This document shows, piece by piece, positions 47,505-55,757 of a DNA stretch of 64,000 bases (its first letter is position 1; every line of letters begins with the position of its first letter). The notes under the pieces were generated by a model. The model made no database searches, had not been told where the DNA came from, and saw only the letters and a program-made list of their open reading frames with translations. The stretch is from JAICYJ01 sp045806525 (GTDB taxonomy: Bacteria; Actinomycetota; Thermoleophilia; Gaiellales; JAICJC01): positions 1 through 64,000 of the forward strand of contig JBJMJD010000054.1 of NCBI GenBank assembly GCA_045806525.1. Reading direction: 5' to 3'. The translations under genes and the position numbers were made by a program.

Positions 47505-50453
47505 ATGAGCAGAGACGACGACATCACCCGCGCAGAGGTTGTTGCGCTGTCGGCCCAGGTCGGCAGCCTGACCCAGCGCGTCTACCAGCTCGAGCAGACG
47601 ATCGAGTCGCTGACGGCGGCGCATCCCGCACCGACGCCCGCGCCGCAGCCGAGCACGTACGTCGTCCCGCGCCGTCAGCCGGCCGCCCCCGCTCCCGTGG
47701 CGCCGCGGCCCGTGATGCCGCCGCCCGCCCCCCCGCGCCGGCCGGTCGCGCCGCGGCCACAGCGCGAGCCCATCAACTGGTCGAAGCTGGCCGAGCAGGC
47801 ATTCGCCGCGCGCACCCTGGCCTGGGCGGGCGGCATCGCCACCGCCCTCGGCGTCGCCCTGCTATTCGTGCTCGCCGCCAGCCGCGGATGGGTCACCCCC
47901 GAGATGCGGGTGGGACTGGGCCTGCTGGTCTCGTTGGGACTGCTGGCAGCCGCCTTCGACCTCGACCGGCGCGGGTGGCGCGCCGACGCGATCCTATCGG
48001 CCGGCGGCGCCGGCATCGCCGGCCTCTACGCCACGCTGTGGGCGTCGATCTCGATGTACCACTTCCTCTCCGAGGCGCTGGGTCTTCCTTGCGCCGCGGC
48101 CATCGCGGCGCTCGCCGTCGCCCTGGCGATCCGGGTCAAGCAGGAGCCGCTGGCCATCTTCGGCATCGTTGCGGCGATGCTGGCGCCGACGCTCGTGTCA
48201 CAGGACGTTACGGCTGCGGGAGCCCTGTTCTCCTTCGTGATCGCATGCGCGGGGCTGCCGCTGTTCTGGCGCTACCGGTGGACGTGGCTGCTGGTCTCGA
48301 TCTGGGGTACCGCAATCCTGACGCTGGCGCCGCTCTACCTGACCACGCACACCGGGCTCTCCACCGCCGTCCTGGCGGGCGCCCTGTTCTTCGGCCTGTT
48401 CACGGTCGAGGGACTCGTCAGCGAACTGCGTCCCGGCCAGCGCGACCGGATCACCGAGCTCGGATGGCTGCTGCTCGGCACCAGCATGTTGCTCAGCTTC
48501 GCCGTCAGCTTCCTCTATGCGGGCAATCGGGAGGTGCTGGGAACGCACCTGTCCGGGTTCGTGCTGCTGGGCGTCGCAGGTCTCTACGCGCTGCTGGCCG
48601 TGACACCGCTGCTGCTGCGCCGGCGTCACGCCGACGTCACCGACCTGCTGGCCGGGTTCGGGCTGGCCGCGCTGGCCACCGCCACCGGTCTGCTGCTGGG
48701 CGGCCCCGGCATGGTCTGCGGCTGGGCGGCGGAGTCCGTCGTCATGATCGCGGTGTCCGAGCGGCTGCTGCGCAGACACGGCACCCGGCGGCTGCGGTTG
48801 ACCGTCGCCAGCGGCGTCTACCTGCTGCTCGCAGCCTTCCAGACGTTGATGATCACGGCACCGACCGCGGTGCACCTCGCCTCCGTCGGTGCCGGCTCCA
48901 CCGGCGGCTCGGTGGCCCTCGGCGCGGTCACCCTGGCCGGCATCGTGTTCTGCTTCGGCCTCCGTGTCTTCGCCGTCCGCGAGCTGCGCTTCGTGTGGCT
49001 GCTGCCGGCATCTGCGCTCGGCTACCTGCCGGTGTGGGCGCTCGGCGGCCAGTGGGCGGTGATCGCCTACGCTGCGCTGGCGGCGGCCCTGTTCGGCTAC
49101 CGCCGTTCGCGGTGGATGGTGGCATGGCTGGACGACCAGGTCAGCGTCGTCGTCGCGACCAGCTACTGGGTCGCCGGGCTCGGCGTCTCCGCCGCCGTTG
49201 CGGCCCCGCTGAGCGCCATCGACCACGGCCAGTTCGGCAACCGAGACGGCCTCGCCGGCCTGGCCGCGCTGGTGGCGTCGGGCATCGTCGGGACATGGTC
49301 GGTGCGGCGGCTGCCCATCCGTGAGATCTCCTACGCGGCGCTGGCACCAGCCGCTGTGTTCGGCTATCTGGTATGTGAGACCGTCAGCCAGCACCAGGCG
49401 ATGTGGACGGCGCTGGCCGTGACCGCCGCAGCCGGGGCTGCCGTGCATGTCCCGGCGCTTCGCCGGCGCATCGGCGAGGGCCCGCTGCTCGTGATCGGCG
49501 CCGGCTACCTGAGCGCGGCCGTGGCCGGGCTGCTGAGCCTCGACGACGCCCGTCAGGCGATCGCGGACCACGGACAGCGCAACGGCTGGGGCTCGCTGCT
49601 CGCCGCCGTCGCAGCTGCCTTCCTGCTCGCGACCGCCGTGCGCGATCCGCGGCTGCGCGCATACGCGATGTGGCTCCCGGCGGTGCTCGCCGGCTGGCTC
49701 GCGGCGCTCGTCCTGCCCGGCCAGTATCCGCTGGTCTGCTGGGCCGGGATCAGCGTGATCGTCTCCGCCTTCGTGATCTGGCGGCCCGCGTCGCTGGAAC
49801 GGAGGATCGTGCGCCAGCCGCTGCGCGAGCTGGCCGCCGCTTCCGCGGTGCTGATGACGGTGCTGGTCGTGGCGGTCTACGAGACGCCGCACATGCTGTT
49901 CACGACCAACCACGATCCCGCGGATGGCCTGGCGGCGGCACTGGCCTCGGTGGTCGCGCTCGGCTTCCTGATCGCGAGCTCGGCCACTCCCCGCGCAGAC
50001 GGCGAGCGGTGGCAGCTGGGCGGCGTGCGCGTCGCCACGGCCGCCGCCGTGACGACCTGCGCGATGGCGCTGTGGACGCTGGCGGCCGCGATCCTGGGCG
50101 CGGGCCAGCTGCTGGTGGAGGGCGCGAGCCCCGCCTTCCAGGACGTGCACGACCGCTTCCAGCAGGGCCACGTGCTCGTATCGGTCAGCTGGGTGCTGAC
50201 CGGTCTCGCGCTGGTCGTGATCTCGCTGCGCGGCAATCGCCGGAGCCTGCGTATTGCCGGCATCGCGCTGCTGTTTGCGGCGCTCGGCAAGCTGTTCCTG
50301 TACGACCTGGCGTTCCTGACCGCGATGGCGCGTGCCGTCAGCTTCATCGTGACCGGCTCCGTGCTGCTGGTCGCGGCGCTGCTCCTGCAGCGGTTCTCAC
50401 CGCAGGTGAAGGCGGTGCTGGGGGACGACGGCGCCGCCGGGCAACCGTCGTAG
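47505..50453 (+). CDS. DUF2339 multi-pass membrane protein
   Basis: A 982-residue protein: an N-terminal coiled coil (about 10-40, VVALSAQVGSLTQRVYQLEQ), a Pro-rich linker (about 45-90), then roughly 25-28 transmembrane helices. The opening block KLAEQAFAARTLAWAGGIAT is the start of the DUF2339 domain. The role is unknown; homologues appear as large envelope proteins. ATG 47505 follows AAAGGA at about 6 nt; an earlier in-frame ATG 36 bp upstream lacks a ribosome site. It ends FLAKVLLYDLAFLTAMARAV-like (here LGKLFLYDLAFLTAMARAVS), the normal C-terminus. Confidence 0.85.
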   Translation: MSRDDDITRAEVVALSAQVGSLTQRVYQLEQTIESLTAAHPAPTPAPQPSTYVVPRRQPAAPAPVAPRPVMPPPAPPRRPVAPRPQREPINWSKLAEQAFAARTLAWAGGIATALGVALLFVLAASRGWVTPEMRVGLGLLVSLGLLAAAFDLDRRGWRADAILSAGGAGIAGLYATLWASISMYHFLSEALGLPCAAAIAALAVALAIRVKQEPLAIFGIVAAMLAPTLVSQDVTAAGALFSFVIACAGLPLFWRYRWTWLLVSIWGTAILTLAPLYLTTHTGLSTAVLAGALFFGLFTVEGLVSELRPGQRDRITELGWLLLGTSMLLSFAVSFLYAGNREVLGTHLSGFVLLGVAGLYALLAVTPLLLRRRHADVTDLLAGFGLAALATATGLLLGGPGMVCGWAAESVVMIAVSERLLRRHGTRRLRLTVASGVYLLLAAFQTLMITAPTAVHLASVGAGSTGGSVALGAVTLAGIVFCFGLRVFAVRELRFVWLLPASALGYLPVWALGGQWAVIAYAALAAALFGYRRSRWMVAWLDDQVSVVVATSYWVAGLGVSAAVAAPLSAIDHGQFGNRDGLAGLAALVASGIVGTWSVRRLPIREISYAALAPAAVFGYLVCETVSQHQAMWTALAVTAAAGAAVHVPALRRRIGEGPLLVIGAGYLSAAVAGLLSLDDARQAIADHGQRNGWGSLLAAVAAAFLLATAVRDPRLRAYAMWLPAVLAGWLAALVLPGQYPLVCWAGISVIVSAFVIWRPASLERRIVRQPLRELAAASAVLMTVLVVAVYETPHMLFTTNHDPADGLAAALASVVALGFLIASSATPRADGERWQLGGVRVATAAAVTTCAMALWTLAAAILGAGQLLVEGASPAFQDVHDRFQQGHVLVSVSWVLTGLALVVISLRGNRRSLRIAGIALLFAALGKLFLYDLAFLTAMARAVSFIVTGSVLLVAALLLQRFSPQVKAVLGDDGAAGQPS

Positions 50454-50492
50454 CGGGGTTTTCCACACCGGTGCGCGGGGAACCAATCGACC

Positions 50493-51014
50493 ATGCAGAC
50501 CGTGTTGCCGGAATCGCCGGAAGCGCCGGACACGCACGAGAACGAGTCCGCCGACCACCGCCACAATCGCCAGCTGGTGGAGCTCCTGAACGAGCTGCGG
50601 GTGGTGCTCCCCGGCGTCCAGATGCTGTTCGGGTTCCTGCTGGCGGTGCCGTTCACGCAGCGCTTCAGCAGCGTCACCGATCTGCAGAGAAACGTCTATT
50701 ACGCCACCTTCCTGGCGGCTGCGGCGGCCTCGGTGTTCCTGATCGCCCCCGCCAGCTTCCACCGCATCGTGTGGCGGCACGGCCGCAAGCGTCAACTGCT
50801 GCAGGCATCGAACAAGCTGGCCATCATCGGCACGGCCTTCCTGGCTTCTGCGATCGCGGGATCGGTGGGCCTCGTCACCAGCCTGCTGTTCGGCGATACC
50901 TGGGCAGCCGGTGCCGCCGCCGTCGTGGCCGGGATGATCGCGGTGATCTGGTTCGTGCTGCCGTTCGTCTCGCGACTGCTCGGCGCGCCGCACGGCGAGC
51001 GCTCCCCCCGCTGA
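50493..51014 (+). CDS. DUF6328-type membrane protein
   Basis: A 173-residue protein with a charged N-terminus and four transmembrane helices: HNRQLVELLNELRVVLPGVQ (the family signature), LFGFLLAVPFTQRF, YATFLAAAAASVFLIAPASF and two more. Function unknown. It lies 39 bp after the DUF2339 gene on the same strand and may be cotranscribed. Confidence 0.78.
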   Translation: MQTVLPESPEAPDTHENESADHRHNRQLVELLNELRVVLPGVQMLFGFLLAVPFTQRFSSVTDLQRNVYYATFLAAAAASVFLIAPASFHRIVWRHGRKRQLLQASNKLAIIGTAFLASAIAGSVGLVTSLLFGDTWAAGAAAVVAGMIAVIWFVLPFVSRLLGAPHGERSPR

Positions 51015-51063
51015 CCGATCAACGCGATCCGTCAGGCTGTAAAGTGGGCGCGGAGAGCATCCT

Positions 51064-52884
51064 GTGACTACCGGCCACACCGACGACACTCGCAGTGACA
51101 TCGCGTGGCTGGGCACCCGGCTCCAGCATCTTCAGACGCTGTCCGCGACGCTGGCGGGGGCGCGCACCGAGCAGGAGGCGATCGAGGCGACGCTCAACCC
51201 GGGCCTGGACGTGTTCGAGGCTGATCAGGCCGTGATCGCGATGCTGGACGAGTCGGGCACCATGTTTCGCATCGTCGCCGTAAGCGGCTACCCCGACCAG
51301 GTCGAGTCCGACTGGTCGATGTTTCCCAACAGCGACGAGTTTCCGCTGTCCGCTGCCGTCCGCCAACGTCAGCCGGTGATCGTGGACGGCCCCGAGGAGC
51401 TGATCCGCCGCTACCCGAAGCTGGAGGGCACGGGCCGTTCGGCTGCGCTCGTCTGCCTGCCGATGGGTGACTTCGGCGGGATCGCGCTCGGCTATGACCG
51501 CGAGAAGACGTTCGGCGATGCGGAGCTCGAGTTCATGACGGCGGTCGTCCGTCAGTGCTCCGAGGCGATCAGGCGCACCGCGTTCGACGCGGAACGCGGG
51601 CGCAGGGCCGAGCGGCTGGCGCTGCTGGCCGAGGCCGGCGCAGCCTTCGCCCGGTCGTTGGACTACCGCACCACTCTGGGGGAGGTCGCGAACCTGGCCG
51701 TGCCGGCCATGGCGGACTGCTGCATCGTCGATGTGCTCGAGCCCACCGGGCTGCATCAGCTCGCGACGGTGCACGTCGAGCCGGGCAAGATCGCGCGCGT
51801 CGCCGAGCTGGAGACCAGCTACCCGGCCGATCCGGCGGAGCCGCACAGCGCGGTCGGTGGTGTGCTGCGGAGCGGGGAAGCGCTGCTGGTGTCACCCGTG
51901 ACCGAGGAGTTCGTCCGCAGCGTGACGCGTGACGAGGCGCACCGAGATGCCGTACACGCGCTCGGCATGCGTTCGCTGATCATCGTTCCGCTGATCGCGC
52001 GCGGCCGGACGCTCGGCGCCATCACGCTCATCTACGACACGTCCAGCCGCCACTACGATGAGCACGACCTGACGACCGCCGCCAGCCTGGCCGATCGCGC
52101 CGCCCTGGCCATCGACAATGCCCGGCTGCACCAGGCCCAGACCGAGATCGCGCGCACCCTGCAGCAGGGGCTGCTGCCGGACGCGCTGCCGGCCATTCCC
52201 GGCGTCGAGATCACCGCGCGGTACCTGGCTGCCGGTGAGGGGCTCGAGGTGGGAGGAGACTTCTACGACGTGTGGACGATGGACGGCTCCTTCGGCGTCG
52301 CCATCGGGGACGTTTCGGGCAAGGGGGCGCGGGCGGCGGCGATGACCTCGCTGGCGCGGCACACGGTGCGCGTTGCATCGCTGCACGAGCCCACTCCCAG
52401 CCGCGTGCTGCGGGTGCTGAACGGCGAGATCCTGACGCACCGCCCCCCGGACATGTTCTGCACCGCGGCGTATGCGCACGCCGTCCCCAGCGCCGATGGC
52501 GGCATCGACGTCACGATCGCCCTGGGCGGGCATCCTCCGGGCGTGATCGTGCGTGACGGCGGCGGCCTCGAGCAGGCCGGCGAGCTGGGCACGCTGCTGG
52601 GCGTCCGCGAGGACGTCACCCTGACCGACGACGGGTTCCACCTGGCGCCCGGCGATGTGCTGGTGCTCTGCACGGACGGCGTCATCGAGCGCCGTGACGG
52701 AGGGCGGATGCTGGGCGAGGCGGGGCTCGCCGAGGTGCTCACCGGCATCGCCGCGGGAGCGGACGCCGAGAACGTCGCGCTTGCGGTGGAACGCGCGGTG
52801 ATGGAGTTCGCCTCCGGTGCCCCGGAGGACGACGTCGCGATCGTCGTGGTTCGGCCCACGGGCGATCCCGCCGGATTATGCTGA
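51064..52884 (+). CDS. GAF-GAF-PP2C (SpoIIE/RsbU-type) serine phosphatase
   Basis: A 606-residue protein: two GAF sensor domains (about 20-170 and 180-340) and a SpoIIE phosphatase domain (about 375-605) with VGGDFYDVW, VAIGDVSGKGARAAA, VLCTDGVIERRDGG and EDDVAIVVV, which supply the metal-binding Asps. It should dephosphorylate a STAS anti-anti-sigma factor in response to a bound small molecule or redox signal. The STAS gene starts four bases downstream, so the two form a partner-switching pair. GTG 51064 precedes a TAAAGT box by about 20 bp. Confidence 0.93.
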   Translation: MTTGHTDDTRSDIAWLGTRLQHLQTLSATLAGARTEQEAIEATLNPGLDVFEADQAVIAMLDESGTMFRIVAVSGYPDQVESDWSMFPNSDEFPLSAAVRQRQPVIVDGPEELIRRYPKLEGTGRSAALVCLPMGDFGGIALGYDREKTFGDAELEFMTAVVRQCSEAIRRTAFDAERGRRAERLALLAEAGAAFARSLDYRTTLGEVANLAVPAMADCCIVDVLEPTGLHQLATVHVEPGKIARVAELETSYPADPAEPHSAVGGVLRSGEALLVSPVTEEFVRSVTRDEAHRDAVHALGMRSLIIVPLIARGRTLGAITLIYDTSSRHYDEHDLTTAASLADRAALAIDNARLHQAQTEIARTLQQGLLPDALPAIPGVEITARYLAAGEGLEVGGDFYDVWTMDGSFGVAIGDVSGKGARAAAMTSLARHTVRVASLHEPTPSRVLRVLNGEILTHRPPDMFCTAAYAHAVPSADGGIDVTIALGGHPPGVIVRDGGGLEQAGELGTLLGVREDVTLTDDGFHLAPGDVLVLCTDGVIERRDGGRMLGEAGLAEVLTGIAAGADAENVALAVERAVMEFASGAPEDDVAIVVVRPTGDPAGLC

Positions 52885-52888
52885 TCTG

Positions 52889-53245
52889 ATGAGCGCCTCG
52901 AGTTCGATACAGATCGCCCGCGACGGTGATGTCGCCGTGGTCGTTCTGCAGGGCGAGCATGACATCTCAACGGCGGACCGGCTGCGTCGGGCGATCGAGA
53001 GTGCGCGCGACGGTTCGACGCCGGTGGTGGTCGATCTGACCGAGGCGACGTTCATCGATTCGGCCGTGCTGGGCGTGCTGATCGCCGAGCACGAGCGCGC
53101 GGCGTCGAACGGCTCCGCGGTCGGCTACGTGGTCGGCGCCGGGGCCGGCCACAGCGTGCACCGGATCATCGATCTGGCCGGCGTGACTGCGGTGTTGCCG
53201 ATCTCGAGCGACCGCGCGACCGCGCTGCGAGCGATCCGGGGCTAG
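52889..53245 (+). CDS. STAS-domain anti-anti-sigma factor
   Basis: A 118-residue STAS protein with the phosphorylatable Ser in FIDSAVLGVLIAEHERA, plus VAVVVLQGEHDISTADRLRR. In its dephosphorylated form it should bind an anti-sigma kinase and free a sigma factor. The phosphatase gene lies just upstream. ATG 52889 is four bases past the preceding stop. The last 80 bp overlap a convergent gene. Confidence 0.92.
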   Translation: MSASSSIQIARDGDVAVVVLQGEHDISTADRLRRAIESARDGSTPVVVDLTEATFIDSAVLGVLIAEHERAASNGSAVGYVVGAGAGHSVHRIIDLAGVTAVLPISSDRATALRAIRG

Positions 53246-53909
53246 CCGCCGCGATCAGCGCACCCAGGATCGGGTGCAGCACACCGGTGGTGAGGGACTC
53301 CATCTGCGGCTGAAACAGCGTCGCCAGGTAGAAGGGGTGGCCGGGCAGCTCGACGGCCTCCACGCCGGCATCGTCGGCGTAGGCGCCGATCACCAGCCCG
53401 GCGGCGGCCAGCGCCTCGCGGTACCGCTCGTTCAGCCCGTAGCTGCAGTAGTGGAAGCCCGAGAAGGGAGCCTCGCCGGTGAGTGCCGCCAGCCGGGTGC
53501 CCGCTACCGGCCGGATCTCCCTCCGTTGCCCCACCAGGCTACAGGCGAGCGATGCCACCAGAGGTTCGGTCGCGCCCGGGTCGACCTCGCCATGGGCAGC
53601 GTCGTCCAGACCGGCGACGTTGCGTGCGAACTCGACCAGCATGTACTGGCAGCCGCCGCAGGTGCCGAGGATCGGCGTCCCGCCTCGCCGCGCGGCCTCG
53701 ATGATGCGGTAGACGGCCTGATCGTCGCGGTAGGGGCTGCCGGGAGCAACCCAGACCGCATCCACGGCGTCCATCGCGACCGGAAGATCGGTGCCGTGCC
53801 AGGCGGCTTCCACGTCCGGCGGCACGAGCGTCAGCGTGTGGTCGATGGCCCGGTGCGTCTCGTACTCGCGGTTGTGATCGCCCACAACCGCCAGGCGGAT
53901 CTCGTGCAT
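53166..53909 (-). CDS. CTP-synthase C-terminal-region-related protein (class I amidotransferase fold)
   Basis: A 247-residue class I GATase-fold protein: IRLAVVGDHNREYETHRAID at the N-terminus, GTPILGTCGGCQYM with the nucleophile-elbow Cys, and HPFYLATLFQPQMESL where the usual F-H-P-E has become F-Q-P-Q. The His and Glu of the catalytic triad are thus lost, so glutaminase activity is doubtful. This family is known to contain members with selenocysteine near the elbow; here it is Cys. ATG 53909 is seven bases from TAGGAT. The tail after SPGS is Arg/Ser-rich and runs 80 bp into the STAS gene. Confidence 0.8.
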   Translation of the reverse strand: MHEIRLAVVGDHNREYETHRAIDHTLTLVPPDVEAAWHGTDLPVAMDAVDAVWVAPGSPYRDDQAVYRIIEAARRGGTPILGTCGGCQYMLVEFARNVAGLDDAAHGEVDPGATEPLVASLACSLVGQRREIRPVAGTRLAALTGEAPFSGFHYCSYGLNERYREALAAAGLVIGAYADDAGVEAVELPGHPFYLATLFQPQMESLTTGVLHPILGALIAAASPGSLAARSRGRSRSATPQSRRPDR

Positions 53910-53916
53910 GGAGATC

Positions 53917-53922
53917 ATCCTA
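53917..53922 (-). promoter_or_regulatory. -10 box TAGGAT of the GATase-fold gene
   Basis: On the minus strand TAGGAT-N7-ATG 53909. It lies in a 39-bp divergent gap with the aldo/keto reductase gene. Confidence 0.55.
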
Positions 53923-53935
53923 GATGAGCAGACTG

Positions 53936-53941
53936 TATCGT
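53936..53941 (+). promoter_or_regulatory. -10 box TATCGT of the aldo/keto reductase gene
   Basis: TATCGT-N7-ATG 53949, leaderless geometry. Confidence 0.55.
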
Positions 53942-53948
53942 CGTCGAC

Positions 53949-54884
53949 ATGCGCAGGGCATCCATCGGAACCACCGGCATAGAGCTGTCGGCGATCGGGC
54001 TGGGCGGGTTCGAGCTGGGCGGGACCGTGGCGGACGTGCCCGCCGCGCGCGCCGCCATCGCCGCGGCGATGGAGTCCGGCGTCAACTGGGTGGACACCGC
54101 CGACTCCTACCGCGCGACCGCCAACGAGTCGGTGATCGGGGAAGCGCTCGGCGGACTGCGGGAGCGACCGCTGATCTCGTCCAAGCGCTGGCCGACCGGC
54201 GACGGCTTCTCCCCGGCGGGCATCCATGCCGGCTGCCGCGACAGCCTGCGGCGGCTGGGAGCCGACCACCTCGACCTCTACTTCCTGCACTGGCCGGACG
54301 AGCGGATTCCGCTCCAGGAGAGCTGGGGTGCGATGGCCGAACTGGCCGACCAGGGCCTGGTGCGCGCGATCGGCCTGTCCAACTACACGCTCGCGCAGAT
54401 CGAGGCCTGCCACGCCGCCCGGCCGGTGGACGTGATGCAGGACGGCCTGTCGCTCGTCGACTACCCCGAGAACCGGCACAAGGTCGCCGCCTGCGGGTGG
54501 CAGGGCATCGCCGCCGTGATCTACGAGCCGCTGGCCGGCGGCCTGCTGGCGGGCGCCTATGCGGGCTCGGCCGACGTCCGCGCGAAGTGGGGCGACGACG
54601 TCGACGAGTACGAGTTCTTCGGCCGCCTGTTCGGCGCCGACCAGGAGCCGCGCAGCATGGCGCTGACCGCGGAGCTGAAGCGGGTCGCGGAGCAGCGCGG
54701 AGTCGGCATGGCCCAGCTGGCCATCGCCTGGGTGCTGGCGCAGCCGGGTGTCACGTCGGCGATCTGCGGTAGCAGCAATCCCGCGCACGTTGGCAGCAAC
54801 TCGGCGGCTGCGGAGATCGAGCTCGACGACGACGCGCTGGCCGAGCTGGAGGCTGTCATGCAGCTCGGCCCGGCCTTCGCCTGA
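53949..54884 (+). CDS. Aldo/keto reductase
   Basis: A 311-residue NADPH-dependent oxidoreductase with the tetrad D49, Y54, K79 and H114 (WVDTADSYR, ISSKRWP, YFLHWPDE), the SNY motif GLSNYTLAQ and the cofactor-binding end WVLAQPGVTSAICGSSNPAH. Substrate unknown. ATG 53949 is seven bases from a TATCGT box, in a 39-bp gap divergent from the GATase-fold gene. Confidence 0.92.
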   Translation: MRRASIGTTGIELSAIGLGGFELGGTVADVPAARAAIAAAMESGVNWVDTADSYRATANESVIGEALGGLRERPLISSKRWPTGDGFSPAGIHAGCRDSLRRLGADHLDLYFLHWPDERIPLQESWGAMAELADQGLVRAIGLSNYTLAQIEACHAARPVDVMQDGLSLVDYPENRHKVAACGWQGIAAVIYEPLAGGLLAGAYAGSADVRAKWGDDVDEYEFFGRLFGADQEPRSMALTAELKRVAEQRGVGMAQLAIAWVLAQPGVTSAICGSSNPAHVGSNSAAAEIELDDDALAELEAVMQLGPAFA

Positions 54885-54887
54885 CCG

Positions 54888-54893
54888 TATACT
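54888..54893 (+). promoter_or_regulatory. -10 box TATACT before the erm-like leader
   Basis: TATACT-N7-ATG 54901, four bases after the aldo/keto reductase stop. The transcript should begin at or next to that ATG. Confidence 0.6.
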
Positions 54894-54900
54894 GCCGCCC

Positions 54901-54966
54901 ATGGCCTTCGTCACGGTGACGGTCCGTGTCCGGCGTCAGACGCCGGCACACCCAGCGGCTCGCTAG
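54901..54966 (+). CDS. Putative 21-residue leader peptide of the erm-like gene
   Basis: ATG 54901 opens a 21-codon frame (MAFVTVTVRVRRQTPAHPAA then R) that overlaps the start of the methyltransferase gene in another frame and ends 41 bp inside it. It is seven bases from a TATACT box. Residues 9-11 are R-V-R, of the +x+ kind on which ribosomes stall when a macrolide is bound. Such leaders control many erm genes, but here the overlap is unusual and would block the downstream start during a stall. Confidence 0.45.
   Translation: MAFVTVTVRVRRQTPAHPAAR
54926..54949 (+). promoter_or_regulatory. Hairpin holding the erm-like GTG start codon
   Basis: CCGGCGT (54930-54936) pairs with ACGCCGG (54940-54946) over a 3-nt loop; GTG (54926-54928) pairs with CAC (54947-54949) after a one-base bulge. 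The start codon is thus buried at the stem base. Confidence 0.5.
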
Positions 54967-55735
54967 CGGTCAACACCTCCTGCGCAGCCCACTTGCGGAC
55001 GAGCTGGCCGCCGCCGCCGGCATCGCCGGCAGCGACCTTGTGGTCGAGATCGGCGCCGGCACCGGCCGGCTGACCGCGCCTCTGGTCGAACTGGCCGGCC
55101 ACGTGATCGCGATCGAGGTCGACCCGCGCCTCGCGCGGCTGCTGCGGCGCAGGTTCCAGTGTGGCGGGCGGGTCACCGTGGTCGAGGCGGACGGGTTGGC
55201 GGCGGCGCTGCCAGCGTGCCCGTTCCGGGTGGTCGCGAACCTGCCGTTCGCGATCACGACCCCGATGCTCCGGCGCCTGCTGGACGACCCGGACCTGCCG
55301 CTGATCGCCGCCGACCTGGTCGTCCAGGGCGGCTTCGCAGTGAAGCGCTGTTCGCCTCGGCCGTGCACGCTGCTCTCGGCCGGCTGGCTGCCCTGGTGGC
55401 AGCTGGCGGTGGAGCGGGTGCTGCCGCCCGACTGCTTCCAGCCGCCGCCCTCGGTCGAGAGCGCGATCCTCAGCGCACGGCGCCGGAGCCGACCGCTGGT
55501 GGACGCGGCGGCTGCCGACGACTACCGGCTGCTGCTGCGCCGGGCCTTCCGTCGCGACAACCGGCCGGTGCGGCTGGCGCTGGGCCTGGAGCGGAGGCGC
55601 TGGACAGCGTTCTCACGGCCGCGCGGACTGGCCGGCGATGCCCGCCCGACGCAGCTCGACGTCTGGGACTGGGCGGCTCTGCACGCGTACGTGCGGTCGT
55701 TCACTGCGTCCCGCCGGCACCGGCCAGGTGCATGA
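54926..55735 (+). CDS. Erm/KsgA-type rRNA adenine N6-methyltransferase
   Basis: A 269-residue SAM-dependent methyltransferase: RRRHTQRLASGQHLLRSPLA at the N-terminus (the Q-H/N-L Erm/KsgA opening), VVEIGAGTGRLTAPLV (SAM motif I), AIEVDPRLARLL, and VANLPFAITTPMLRRLL (motif IV, N-x-P-F). The C-terminal domain is Arg-rich, as in Erm. Erm makes 23S rRNA A2058 dimethyl-A and gives macrolide resistance; KsgA modifies 16S rRNA. The short length and position fit Erm better. In-frame TGA upstream (54917-54919) leaves GTG 54926 as the first start. Confidence 0.82.
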   Translation: MSGVRRRHTQRLASGQHLLRSPLADELAAAAGIAGSDLVVEIGAGTGRLTAPLVELAGHVIAIEVDPRLARLLRRRFQCGGRVTVVEADGLAAALPACPFRVVANLPFAITTPMLRRLLDDPDLPLIAADLVVQGGFAVKRCSPRPCTLLSAGWLPWWQLAVERVLPPDCFQPPPSVESAILSARRRSRPLVDAAAADDYRLLLRRAFRRDNRPVRLALGLERRRWTAFSRPRGLAGDARPTQLDVWDWAALHAYVRSFTASRRHRPGA

Positions 55736-55757
55736 TGCGGGGGTGGCCGGGACGACG

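Noticed and set aside
48198..50171. A 657-codon open frame on the minus strand opposite the DUF2339 gene
   Set aside because: Composition is Gln/Arg/His-rich low complexity with no domain pattern; it is the usual antisense artefact of GC-rich coding DNA.
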